Source: Bacteroidota bacterium (lineage in GTDB: Bacteria > Bacteroidota > Bacteroidia > B-17B0 > B-17BO). From it: a stretch of DNA of 7,238 nt. This document shows positions 1 through 6,399 of the stretch, in pieces; position 1 is the first letter of the stretch, and the number at the start of each line of letters is the position of its first letter. The notes under the pieces are model-generated. The model was not told the origin of the DNA. It searched no databases and saw only the letters and a program-made list of their open reading frames with translations. The stretch spans positions 1-7,238 of the forward strand of contig JANXRU010000205.1 in NCBI GenBank assembly GCA_025356715.1. Direction: 5' to 3'. A program made the translations under genes and the position numbers.

Positions 1-28
1 GGCCGAAGTAAAGGACATAATGAAGAAT

Positions 29-598
29 CTAAACATTCTTTTGATTATGACAGTCTTGGATTTTCACTTTTAAGTAAGATTTGTATAGTTGCCTAAAAGC
101 TATTTTATCTGAATCTACTCTTAATTCTAAACCATGTTGAAATTCATATTCATGTGCGGGTTCTACAAAAACTAATCCAGATACTTTTGAGGGGTACATG
201 TCTGCAAAACATCGCATCACATAGCTTCCTAAGGAGTGCCCTACAATAATATAAGGTGGTTTTATTTTATCTTTTAGTAATAATTCATTTAATTCAACAG
301 CCATAGTATCTACAGTACGCTCGTTTTTTAACGATTGAGATTGGCCAATGCCAGCTCTATCATAAGAAAATATTTGAGTTGTTTTTTTAATTTTAGTATA
401 TACTTTTTTAAATTCTGTTTGCGGGTCACCTTTTCCAGTAATAAAAACAACTGTAGGTTCTCCAGTTCCTTCTACTAAGACGTATTGTTTTTTACCACGC
501 AAAAATACAAAGTGTCCTTCATCGCCCTCCATTAGTATCCATGACGAGAGTCCAACTAAAATGAATATAGGCAGAGTAATTTTAAAAAATAATTTCAT
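29..598 (-). CDS. alpha/beta-hydrolase, C-terminally truncated (possible frameshift)
   Basis: This 189-residue protein starts with a hydrophobic segment (about residues 4-23, preceded by Lys), so it is probably exported or membrane-anchored. The fold is recognisable from the strand before the oxyanion loop (VVFITGKG, 50-57), the YDRAGIG segment (79-85), and the nucleophile elbow GHSLG with Ser122, followed by the strand GLVFVEP (141-147). Relatives usually run to roughly 280-330 residues and carry the catalytic His near the C-terminus. Here the stop at 29-31 removes that half, so the encoded product should lack a complete triad. A different minus-strand frame stays open from position 60 to the window edge (see findings), so a one-base indel in the TTTT run at 61-64 is possible. 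The gene begins 12 bases after the ade stop codon, which suggests co-transcription. The substrate is unknown. The family call is firm, but whether the gene is intact is not. Confidence 0.8.
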   Translation of the reverse strand: MKLFFKITLPIFILVGLSSWILMEGDEGHFVFLRGKKQYVLVEGTGEPTVVFITGKGDPQTEFKKVYTKIKKTTQIFSYDRAGIGQSQSLKNERTVDTMAVELNELLLKDKIKPPYIIVGHSLGSYVMRCFADMYPSKVSGLVFVEPAHEYEFQHGLELRVDSDKIAFRQLYKSYLKVKIQDCHNQKNV

Positions 599-610
599 TG
601 TTTCTAATAA

Positions 611-2233
611 TTAATTTATAAACACATCCGTAAACTCAAAACTTTTCCCATCAAACAAACCTTTGTCGCTTAGCTTTAATTGAGGAATAACAAGTAATGC
701 CATAAATGATAAACTCATATAAGGTGCTCTTAATTTACTTCCTAATTCTTTAGCACGTTTATCTAATTTGGTATAAGCTGCAGCAACTTCTTCTGCAGGT
801 TGGTTTGTCATAATACCTGCAATTGGCAATGGCAACACTAAAGCATCTGTAGTTGATGCTAAAGATACACCTCCTTTAGCTTCTATAATTAAATTAACGG
901 CTTTGCATATATCTTCATCAGTAACGCCAACAGCTACAATGTTATGACAATCGTGTGCTACGCAACTAGCAATGGCACCTTGTTGTAATCCAAAATTTTT
1001 AATAAAAGCCATAGCAATAGGCGTATCGTTATAACGATTAACCACGGCAATTTTTAAAATATCTGTTGTTGTATTGGACTCTGCATAACCATTAATTATA
1101 AGGGTTTCAGTCTGTAGTTCATTGGTAATTAATTGTCCGTCTAATGTTTCTATTACTCGTATTTTTGAACCATTTGCTTTTAATTTAAAATCGGTAGGTG
1201 CTTTTAAATGGCATTTAAAATAGTTGACAATAGGGGCATCTAATTTAGGAATGAATGAATTTCCTTTTTCAGCTACTAATTTTCCACCTATATACGTTTG
1301 TAAAATATTAAAATCGCTGAGGTTATCAATCATAATGAAATCAGCAATATCACCAACTTGTAGCAATCCTATTGGTAAATTATAATGTTTTACTACATTG
1401 TAAGTAGCTGCTCTCAGTACATTGTATATATCGTACCCTAATGCTAAAGCACGTTTCACATGTTGGTTGATATGGCCTTCCATTAAATTATCAGGATGTT
1501 TATCATCACAGCAAAACATGATTTGTTCAGGAAACTCTTTTAATAAAGGAATTAAGGTTTCAAAATTTTTAGCAGCCGAACCTTCTCTTATCAGTACTTT
1601 TACGCCGTGCTTCAATTTCTCGATGGCTTCATCGTATTTAAAACATTCGTGGTCGGTGGTGATACCAGCATTGAAATATGTTTTCATATCATCACCCATT
1701 AAGCCTGGTGCGTGCCCATCAATAGGCTTATTATGTTTTTTAGCTGCCGCTATTTTTTTCAATACTTCTTCGTCTTTGTATATCACCCCAGGGAAATTCA
1801 TCATTTCAGCTAAATACACAATTTCTGGTCGAGCTAATAATTCATCAATATCATTGGAATTGATGATGGCTCCCGCTGTTTCAAATGCTGTAGCTGGTAC
1901 GCATGAAGGAGCACCAAAATAAAAATGAAATGGTACTTGCTTTGCATTATCAATCATATAATCAACGCCCGCTATACCAAGCACATTGGCTATTTCGTGT
2001 GGATCGGAAATAGTGCCAACTGTACCATGAATAACAGCAATACGAGCAAATTCTGTTGGTACTAACATACTGCTTTCGATGTGCACATGGGCATCTACAA
2101 AGCCTGGTAATAAATAAGAGCTTAACGTTTCATTAATTTTTGTAATGGAAACAATTCTGTTATTTTCAATCGTAATTTCAGCAGGATACATTTCCTTTGA
2201 AACCACATCTATTAGATTGGATTTGATAATCAT
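611..2233 (-). CDS. ade: adenine deaminase (EC 3.5.4.2)
   Basis: The product hydrolyses adenine to hypoxanthine and ammonia in the cytoplasm, feeding purine salvage. It is 540 residues long, slightly under typical bacterial Ade (about 550-600), and looks complete. The amidohydrolase domain opens with a short beta-rich segment and LLPGFVDAHVH, giving metal ligands His49 and His51, then DPHE (77-80). Further family blocks are LAEMMNFPGV (141-150), GHAPGL with His174, TTDHE with His195, the REGSAAKN segment (216-223), and CCDDKHPDNL (241-250), which probably holds the catalytic Asp. VGDIADF (293-299) closes the barrel region. The Ade-specific C-terminal domain is marked by AHDCHNIVAVG (426-436), EAKGGVSL (451-458), PLPIAGIM (468-475) and RAPYMSLSFM (502-511). 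ATG at 2231-2233 is the natural start, because the metal-dependent hydrolase fold begins immediately. The hydrolase gene follows 12 bases downstream. I see no purine-riboswitch-like leader. Confidence 0.96.
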   Translation of the reverse strand: MIIKSNLIDVVSKEMYPAEITIENNRIVSITKINETLSSYLLPGFVDAHVHIESSMLVPTEFARIAVIHGTVGTISDPHEIANVLGIAGVDYMIDNAKQVPFHFYFGAPSCVPATAFETAGAIINSNDIDELLARPEIVYLAEMMNFPGVIYKDEEVLKKIAAAKKHNKPIDGHAPGLMGDDMKTYFNAGITTDHECFKYDEAIEKLKHGVKVLIREGSAAKNFETLIPLLKEFPEQIMFCCDDKHPDNLMEGHINQHVKRALALGYDIYNVLRAATYNVVKHYNLPIGLLQVGDIADFIMIDNLSDFNILQTYIGGKLVAEKGNSFIPKLDAPIVNYFKCHLKAPTDFKLKANGSKIRVIETLDGQLITNELQTETLIINGYAESNTTTDILKIAVVNRYNDTPIAMAFIKNFGLQQGAIASCVAHDCHNIVAVGVTDEDICKAVNLIIEAKGGVSLASTTDALVLPLPIAGIMTNQPAEEVAAAYTKLDKRAKELGSKLRAPYMSLSFMALLVIPQLKLSDKGLFDGKSFEFTDVFIN

Positions 2234-2266
2234 AAGCGATTTTTATGTAAAAATAACATTTGTTCT

Positions 2267-2293
2267 CAACTATACTATGTATAATTTATTCAA
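2267..2293 (-). promoter_or_regulatory. candidate promoter for ade
   Basis: On the minus strand, TATAGTTG (2267-2274) matches the Bacteroidota -7 consensus TAnnTTTG with one mismatch. A TTG (2291-2293) lies 16 bases further upstream, near the usual -33 spacing. The 5' leader would be about 30 bases. The TTG falls at the edge of the inverted repeat at 2289-2387. This is weak evidence in such AT-rich DNA. Confidence 0.3.
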
Positions 2294-2387
2294 CACAGAG
2301 GCTTTGAGTATTATGAGTTTATATAGTAATTTTTTGTTCACCCAATCAACTCAGTGTCCTCATTTTTCTCGGTGACTCTGTGTTGAA
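2289..2387. repeat. interspersed-type inverted repeat between the GNAT gene and ade
   Basis: The outer arms TTCAACACAGAG (2289-2300) and CTCTGTGTTGAA (2376-2387) are perfect 12-bp inverted copies. The similarity goes further inward: both arms, read from the outside, follow AACACAGAG, five bases, GAG, four bases, ATGAG with identical spacing (2292-2317, and 2359-2384 on the other strand). So there are two inverted copies of a roughly 26-base word separated by about 41 bases. It could fold into a stem in the transcript leaving the GNAT gene (right to left) and may help end it, but it has no clear terminal T-run. CACAGAG-type phrases of this sort recur between genes in many Bacteroidota genomes, as far as I recall. 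Confidence 0.7.
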
Positions 2388-2390
2388 AAA

Positions 2391-2822
2391 TCACTTGTTG
2401 CTCAATGTCATTATCACATAAGGTTCTTCTACAGTTAACTCACTCGTGCAATAATTTAGCTTATCTAACATTTCCAGCGGATAGTCTGTAACTATTGTAA
2501 AACCTAGGGGTTCAAAAAACGCTGGAATAATGCAGCATAAATATATAGGTTGGGTAGATAGTTTTATACGAGCTGAAATTAAGGCCTCTGCGATACCTTG
2601 ATTACGATAAGCTTCTAAAATACCCAAAGAACAAAACTCGTCGCAACCCTTGTGTTTACGAATTCTTCCAAAGCCTAATATTTCGTTGTTCAACTTGGCT
2701 ACTACAAATTGTTGAAATTGTAAATCACGATTATCTAAATCAAATACACGGATGTGTTCCTTAATAAAATCGAAATCCTGTTCGATTGCTTTAGTAATAG
2801 ATATGTTGTTATTGAGTAACAA
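2391..2822 (-). CDS. GNAT-family N-acetyltransferase
   Basis: This small 143-residue protein has the usual length of a single GNAT domain. Motif A is clear: CSLGILEAYRNQGIAEALI (64-82), with the acetyl-CoA pyrophosphate-binding loop R73-N-Q-G-I-A78. The preceding strand (EILGFGRIRKH, 47-57) and the later FFEPLGF (102-108) are also typical of the fold. The acceptor substrate cannot be told from sequence. The start is probably TTG at 2820-2822: an in-frame TAA lies two codons upstream (2826-2828) and the first in-frame ATG is only at residue 118, which would delete the acetyl-CoA site. The leader is A-rich (TTAAAAA) with no Shine-Dalgarno, usual for this phylum. A poor -7-like box, TATCTTCG, sits at 2843-2850 on the same strand. 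The gene is divergent from the FAD-protein gene and lies upstream of ade on the same strand, but the repeat-bearing gap makes a shared operon unlikely. Confidence 0.88.
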   Translation of the reverse strand: MLLNNNISITKAIEQDFDFIKEHIRVFDLDNRDLQFQQFVVAKLNNEILGFGRIRKHKGCDEFCSLGILEAYRNQGIAEALISARIKLSTQPIYLCCIIPAFFEPLGFTIVTDYPLEMLDKLNYCTSELTVEEPYVIMTLSNK

Positions 2823-2903
2823 TTTTTAATAGTGTATTTTTACGAAGATACAATTTCCTCGTCACGGCCTAACTTTACACATACAATTTTTTTACCACAT
2901 AGA

Positions 2904-2929
2904 AAACATAGGCAATGTGACCTATGTTT
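2904..2929. repeat. hairpin repeat in the divergent intergenic region
   Basis: AAACATAGG (2904-2912) and CCTATGTTT (2921-2929) form a perfect 9-bp stem around an 8-base loop. The flank adds the related word CACATAG (2896-2902). It lies between two divergent starts, so it is not needed as a terminator. It resembles word-like intergenic repeats rather than a factor-specific operator. The rest of 2823-3112 shows only AT-rich DNA, with no gene or RNA I can support. Confidence 0.6.
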
Positions 2930-3112
2930 ATATGTCTTTATTTTATGTCTATTCCATTTAAAGAAACTCCTATCAGCCACAAATGATCATATTATGCAAT
3001 TTTGAAATACCCTTAGTATTAGGTATCTTATCAAATCTTAACTTAAGAGCTAAACAAAAGGTTAATTACCTTGTTTTTTATAGGTAACGCCATTATTTAG
3101 CAAAAAACTATG

Positions 3113-3120
3113 TATTTTTG
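3113..3120 (+). promoter_or_regulatory. -7 promoter box of the FAD-protein gene
   Basis: TATTTTTG is a perfect match to the Bacteroidota sigma-ABfr -7 consensus TAnnTTTG. No good -33 TTG/TTTG is found 17-23 bases upstream, so the promoter is incomplete by consensus. If it is used, transcription would begin near 3124-3127, about 12-15 bases before the ATG at 3139. Confidence 0.5.
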
Positions 3121-3138
3121 TTAGAAGTAAAACGTAAA

Positions 3139-4833
3139 ATGATGCAAAAACAATACGATGTAATTATTGCAGGTGGTGGTTTAGCTGGATTAACTCTATC
3201 TATCCAATTAAAACAAGCAAATCCTGATATATCTATTTTAATTTTAGAAAGCAGAGATAAAGCAGCTCCTATAGGCGCTCATAAAGTAGGTGAATCTACC
3301 GTTGAGTTAGCGACTCATTATTTTAGAGAGGTACTTGGTTTAAAAAATTATTTAGAAGAATTTGAATTACCTAAACATGGCTTGCGTTTCTTTTTTACAG
3401 ATGGTAAAAAAGATGAATTATCCAATCGCGTGGAATTAGGTCCTCGTTTGAAACTACCCGTGCCTAGCCATCAATTAGACAGAGGAACGTTTGAAAATTA
3501 TTTAGAGAAGTTAACCAAATCATTAGGGACTGATTTTGTATTAGCGGCTCGTGCCAAAGATGTTAATTTTAAAGTTAACGACGAAGGTTTACACGAGGTA
3601 GTTTATGCACATGAGCGAGAAGATAAAAAAGTGATAGGAAGATGGGTGGTTGATGCAACCAGTCGTATTAGTTTATTGAAACGTAAATTAGGTTTTCAAA
3701 AAGAAGCACCACATAATGTCAATGCTGTTTGGTTTAGAGTAAAAGGTGTTGTGGATATTGATGAATGGAGTACTAACGAAAAATGGAAAACATTTTTAGC
3801 TCCTAAGTTACGTTACTTAAGTACAGTGCATTTTATTGATAAAGGTTATTGGTTATGGGTTATTCCTTTGGGGTCAAAAAACACGAGTATAGGTATTGTT
3901 GCTGATGAAGATATTCATCCATTTGAAACACTTAATACCTACGAAAAAGCATTGAAGTGGGTTGAAAAACACGAACCGCAAGCATTTAAACATGTGTGTC
4001 CGCCAAAAGAAGATTTGATGGACTTTAGAATTTTAAAACATTTTGCACACGATAGCGGTCGATTGTATTCTGCTGATAGGTGGGCTGTAACTGGCGAAGC
4101 GGGCGCATTTTTAGATCCTTTTTATTCTCCAGGTAGCGATTTTATTTCATTAAACAATACGTGGTTAAGCGATTTAATTTTACGAGACAAGCAAGGCGAA
4201 GATATTACTGTGCGTGCACAGATATACGAACAAACGCATTTATCATGGTTTACAAGTTGGTTGCCAATTTATCAAGATAAATATAAATTGATGGGCAGTG
4301 CGCAAATCATGGTTGTGAAAATATTTTGGGATTGGGCTATTTATTGGTCGGTACCTTGCTTATTATTTACCAATAAAGGTTTCACCGATTTAAAAGTATT
4401 GAAAGAATTGTTTGTTTCTGAAAAAAGCTTAGGGCGTAAATTTGGAAAACTAAATAAAGCGGTGCAAGATTTATTTTTGGATTGGTTGCCACACGAACAC
4501 CAAATTTTTAATAACCGTTATATCGATCCATTGGATTTAAATTATTTAAAAAAGTTTCAAAGGGGGATTGATGCGATGCATGGCACTAATACTATTGTTT
4601 CTGTAGTAGCTGAAAACATAGGTGTTTTAGAAAAAGTAGCTTCCGAAATATTTAGGTTAGTAAGTCATCATGTAAATGGAACTGCATTAGATATTAAAGT
4701 TGATCCATACATCATGGATTTAAAAATACCATATCAAGAAGAAAATCATGTGAATGGGTTAACTGTAAATGCCGATATACAAGCAGATGTTGCTAAAACT
4801 TGGTTTTATACCGAAGAGATGATAGAGGCTTAA
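3139..4833 (+). CDS. FAD-dependent oxidoreductase of the flavin-dependent halogenase family
   Basis: This 564-residue protein has an N-terminal Rossmann FAD site, YDVIIAGGGLAGLTL (6-20, GxGxxG at 12-17), and the family segment HKVGEST (48-54). It carries the halogenase signature WxWxIP as W238-L-W-V-I-P243 just after Gly236-Tyr237. It also carries DPFYSPG (326-332), where F324, P327, S330 and G332 fit the third halogenase signature (Fx.Px.Sx.G). Lys79 in LPKHGLRFFF is placed like the catalytic lysine that carries hypohalous acid in true halogenases. The substrate is unknown, and no carrier protein, synthase or flavin reductase gene is nearby. A halogenase-like monooxygenase is an equally fair reading. 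Residues 390-411 are hydrophobic and aromatic-rich. Translation could be extended to a TTG at 3118, but that codon overlaps the -7 box, so ATG 3139 (or ATG 3142) is preferred. Family is firm; activity is not. Confidence 0.85.
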   Translation: MMQKQYDVIIAGGGLAGLTLSIQLKQANPDISILILESRDKAAPIGAHKVGESTVELATHYFREVLGLKNYLEEFELPKHGLRFFFTDGKKDELSNRVELGPRLKLPVPSHQLDRGTFENYLEKLTKSLGTDFVLAARAKDVNFKVNDEGLHEVVYAHEREDKKVIGRWVVDATSRISLLKRKLGFQKEAPHNVNAVWFRVKGVVDIDEWSTNEKWKTFLAPKLRYLSTVHFIDKGYWLWVIPLGSKNTSIGIVADEDIHPFETLNTYEKALKWVEKHEPQAFKHVCPPKEDLMDFRILKHFAHDSGRLYSADRWAVTGEAGAFLDPFYSPGSDFISLNNTWLSDLILRDKQGEDITVRAQIYEQTHLSWFTSWLPIYQDKYKLMGSAQIMVVKIFWDWAIYWSVPCLLFTNKGFTDLKVLKELFVSEKSLGRKFGKLNKAVQDLFLDWLPHEHQIFNNRYIDPLDLNYLKKFQRGIDAMHGTNTIVSVVAENIGVLEKVASEIFRLVSHHVNGTALDIKVDPYIMDLKIPYQEENHVNGLTVNADIQADVAKTWFYTEEMIEA

Positions 4834-4845
4834 TAACATCACCCC

Positions 4846-4906
4846 GAACTTGTTTGACCCTGTCAATATAACAATTCAGCGACTCATGAGATACTAAAAC
4901 AAGTTC
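4846..4906. repeat. inverted repeat between the FAD-protein gene and the FKBP gene
   Basis: GAACTTGTTT (4846-4855) and AAACAAGTTC (4897-4906) are perfect 10-bp inverted copies separated by 41 bases, with a small palindrome CTCATGAG (4883-4890) inside. The arms and flanks resemble a degenerate copy of an intergenic repeat I recall from many Bacteroidota genomes (CTGAACTTGTTTCAG and its reverse). It starts 12 bases after the stop of the upstream gene and could act as a weak transcript-end structure. There is no T-run. Confidence 0.65.
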
Positions 4907-4960
4907 AGTACGACAGAAAAAACAAATTGAATTAGCATACAATTTAATATAAATAACAAC

Positions 4961-5407
4961 ATGAAAAACAGTTTAGCTCTTTTAGTATTAATCATATTAT
5001 CTCTATCATGCAAAAAAACACCTACTGTTAATCAAGCTGCTATTGATGATGATATTATTAAAAACTATATCTCTACCAATAAATTAACAGCCATAGCCAC
5101 AGGTTCGGGTTTGTATTATGTTATTAAAACAGTTGGTACTGGCTCTAACCCAACAGCTAACTCAACTATTAACGTGGTGTATAAAGGGTATTTTGCAAAT
5201 GGTAGTGTGTTTGACCAAAGCAGCGTATCTGGTGCAAGCCTTAATTTAGGCTCAGTGATAGCTGGTTGGCAAGAGGGTATTCCTTATTTTAAGAAAGGCG
5301 GAGGAAAAGGAATTTTATTAATTCCATCTGCTTTAGGTTATGGCTCACAAGGTAGTGGCAGCATTCCTGCTAACTCCGTTATTATTTTTGATATTACTTT
5401 ACCGTGA
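4961..5407 (+). CDS. FKBP-type peptidyl-prolyl cis-trans isomerase, probable lipoprotein
   Basis: This 148-residue protein should assist folding of exported proteins by isomerising X-Pro bonds. The N-terminus is a short lipoprotein signal: K2, a hydrophobic core (5-15), then SLSC with Cys17 as the likely lipidated residue, followed by KK. The lipobox is loose (Ser at -3), which Bacteroidota tolerate. A linker (20-48) leads to one FKBP domain (49-147). The active-site pocket of FKBP12 is retained: Tyr74, Phe84-Asp85 (GSVFDQS), Val99-Ile100, Trp103 (VIAGWQEG), Tyr127 (ALGYG) and Phe143. The protein ends at FDITLP, a few residues short of the usual last strand. This may be natural or may reflect rearrangement, since transposase debris begins shortly after the stop. 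ATG 4961 is supported by the signal peptide. No convincing promoter is seen in the 127-base gap upstream. Confidence 0.93.
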   Translation: MKNSLALLVLIILSLSCKKTPTVNQAAIDDDIIKNYISTNKLTAIATGSGLYYVIKTVGTGSNPTANSTINVVYKGYFANGSVFDQSSVSGASLNLGSVIAGWQEGIPYFKKGGGKGILLIPSALGYGSQGSGSIPANSVIIFDITLP

Positions 5408-5460
5408 TGGTTGTTGTATCATTATTAGTAAAGCTCACGGTTTTATAGTCATCCATCTAC

Positions 5461-5711
5461 GAAGCCTTACGAATCATTAATACCTTAAAACGGATGAATT
5501 TGAATCGTTCGAACATTTGATTGAATGCGTCAACCAAGCCATTGTTCTCTATAACAATCGCCCTAGGAAAATACATTTTGGCAAAACGCCCCTTCAAATA
5601 CTTAATGGCGACGAGCAATGTAAAATTGAACTTAAAGATCTGATGCTTAAATTAAGAGAAAAACGGATAGAAGAAAACAGAGAATTTAAATGCTTAAAAC
5701 ACATGTATTAA
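5461..5711 (+). pseudogene. C-terminal remnant of an IS3-type transposase (OrfB, DDE integrase core)
   Basis: The readable frame from 5481 encodes YLKTDEFESFEHLIECVNQA, then YNNRPRK (open to the TAA at 5709-5711). This matches the end of IS3-group OrfB proteins: the YL segment, a helix, then YNxxRPH and a TP motif (here GKTPLQIL). Everything upstream of the last catalytic Glu region is missing. Just before it, GAAGCCTTACGAATCATT (5461-5478) reads EALRII in another frame. This fits the family's ERxNGIIKNEYL stretch if about 7 bases were lost at 5479-5481; that reconstruction is my inference. There is no full transposase, no paired OrfA and no recognisable terminal repeats, so the element is dead. 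It lies just after the FKBP gene, and its stop is 3 bases from the convergent RAYT stop. The rest of the 5408-5714 gap (5408-5460) shows no gene. Confidence 0.75.
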
Positions 5712-5714
5712 TAC

Positions 5715-6245
5715 CTACATCGGTGCTGTTTTTATTAAGGCATCTGCTTGGCTCGAAAAACTACTTGCACTGCTATAAATGTATTCATGCGCTTCGCGAA
5801 CAATGCCAGCCCTTACCGGATTTTGGTGAATGTAATTTAATTTTTGTTGTATCATTTCTACACTATACAAACTAAATGCATGATTATCTTTTTGCCAAAA
5901 CTCATGTACGTTTTCACTCTTTTTAAAAATGTTAAATAGCCAGTCTCGCCTACTTTCTGGCTCATCTTTTATTGATTTTAAAATCTGTTTAGCTGTATGT
6001 TTTTTAAAATCTCGGATAATGTTGCTTAGCTCAAATCCCTCGTTAGCTTGCGCTATTATATGCAGATGATTAGTCATTATAACATACGCATATAATTTTA
6101 AGCCTTTTGTGTGTGTGCAGTATTGTAATGCTTCTATAACAATATCTCTATATCGTTTTCTGCTAAATACATCTGCCCACTGTTGCACGGTTAGTGTTAA
6201 ATAATATAAATCAGTTTGATTGTTTATGTTGTAAGCTCCACTCAT
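5715..6245 (-). CDS. REP-associated tyrosine transposase (RAYT, Y1 HUH family)
   Basis: This 176-residue protein matches the usual length of this family of single-strand nucleases. The N-terminal strand YYLTLTVQQW (14-23) is followed by RYRDIVIEAL (31-40). The metal-binding HUH motif is VIMTNHLHII, with His60 and His62 (55-64). FKKHTAKQIL (80-89) and FWQKDNHAF (116-124) are family blocks. The catalytic tyrosine is probably Tyr138 in KLNYIHQNPVRAGIV (135-149). YSSASSF (157-163) is the usual tail. All key residues are present, so it looks active. Known RAYTs cut and rejoin short palindromic REP sequences, and two hairpins of suitable type (6281-6301, 6479-6501) lie upstream, the nearer one 36 bases before the ATG at 6243-6245. 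The gene is convergent with the broken IS3 tail. No clear promoter box is seen. Members of the family are usually host-domesticated and not self-mobile. Confidence 0.92.
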   Translation of the reverse strand: MSGAYNINNQTDLYYLTLTVQQWADVFSRKRYRDIVIEALQYCTHTKGLKLYAYVIMTNHLHIIAQANEGFELSNIIRDFKKHTAKQILKSIKDEPESRRDWLFNIFKKSENVHEFWQKDNHAFSLYSVEMIQQKLNYIHQNPVRAGIVREAHEYIYSSASSFSSQADALIKTAPM

Positions 6246-6280
6246 ATACCATAAAATTACTATTTTTTAAATACTGTGTG

Positions 6281-6301
6281 GCAGAGGTTACAAACCTCTG
6301 C
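6281..6301. repeat. REP-like hairpin 1 upstream of the RAYT gene
   Basis: GCAGAGGTT (6281-6289) and AACCTCTGC (6293-6301) form a perfect 9-bp stem closed by the 3-base loop ACA. It lies 36 bases upstream of the RAYT start. CTGTGTG words flank it on both sides (6274-6280 and 6308-6314). The compact, relatively GC-rich stem in AT-rich DNA and its position next to the transposase gene are what REP substrates look like. Cleavage by this RAYT is inferred. Confidence 0.7.
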
Positions 6302-6371
6302 AAACACCTGTGTGTATGTTAGTGTAAAATACCAAACTGCAAAAACACCGCAAAAAATGCCACTTTTTTCA

Positions 6372-6399
6372 TAAATTATTTGAAATTTCAAATAATTTA
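6372..6399. repeat. perfect 28-bp loopless palindrome
   Basis: The segment is perfectly self-complementary about the centre between 6385 and 6386. Each half reads TAAATTATTTGAAA from the outside in. There is no loop, so as DNA it is a classic dyad for a dimeric protein, and as a single strand it could snap back. It sits between the two GC-rich hairpins and 127 bases upstream of the RAYT start. The rest of 6246-6478 shows no gene; 6411-6446 is a purine-rich, GC-richer stretch I do not recognise. Confidence 0.75.

Noticed and set aside
1422..1922. 166-codon open frame on the plus strand
   Set aside because: It lies entirely antisense to the conserved ade gene. It has no domain of its own and no promoter.
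2234..2290. Possible purine riboswitch in front of ade
   Set aside because: The leader is too short and too AT-rich, and the conserved loop sequences of purine aptamers are absent.
2145..2375. 76-codon plus-strand open frame
   Set aside because: It overlaps the ade start and the intergenic repeat, and its composition is that of antisense and repeat DNA.
3058..3079. AAGGT/ACCTT stem followed by six Ts, terminator-like on the plus strand
   Set aside because: The stem is only 5 bp and no plus-strand gene lies upstream. It also precedes the -7 box, so it cannot be an attenuator for the next gene.
5401..5441. ACCGTGA/TCACGGT inverted repeat followed by TTTT, as a terminator for the FKBP gene
   Set aside because: The arms are only 7 bp with a 27-base loop. 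The left arm is the last FKBP codons and the right arm may be transposase debris.
5690..5875. 61-codon plus-strand open frame
   Set aside because: It is antisense to the well-supported RAYT C-terminus.
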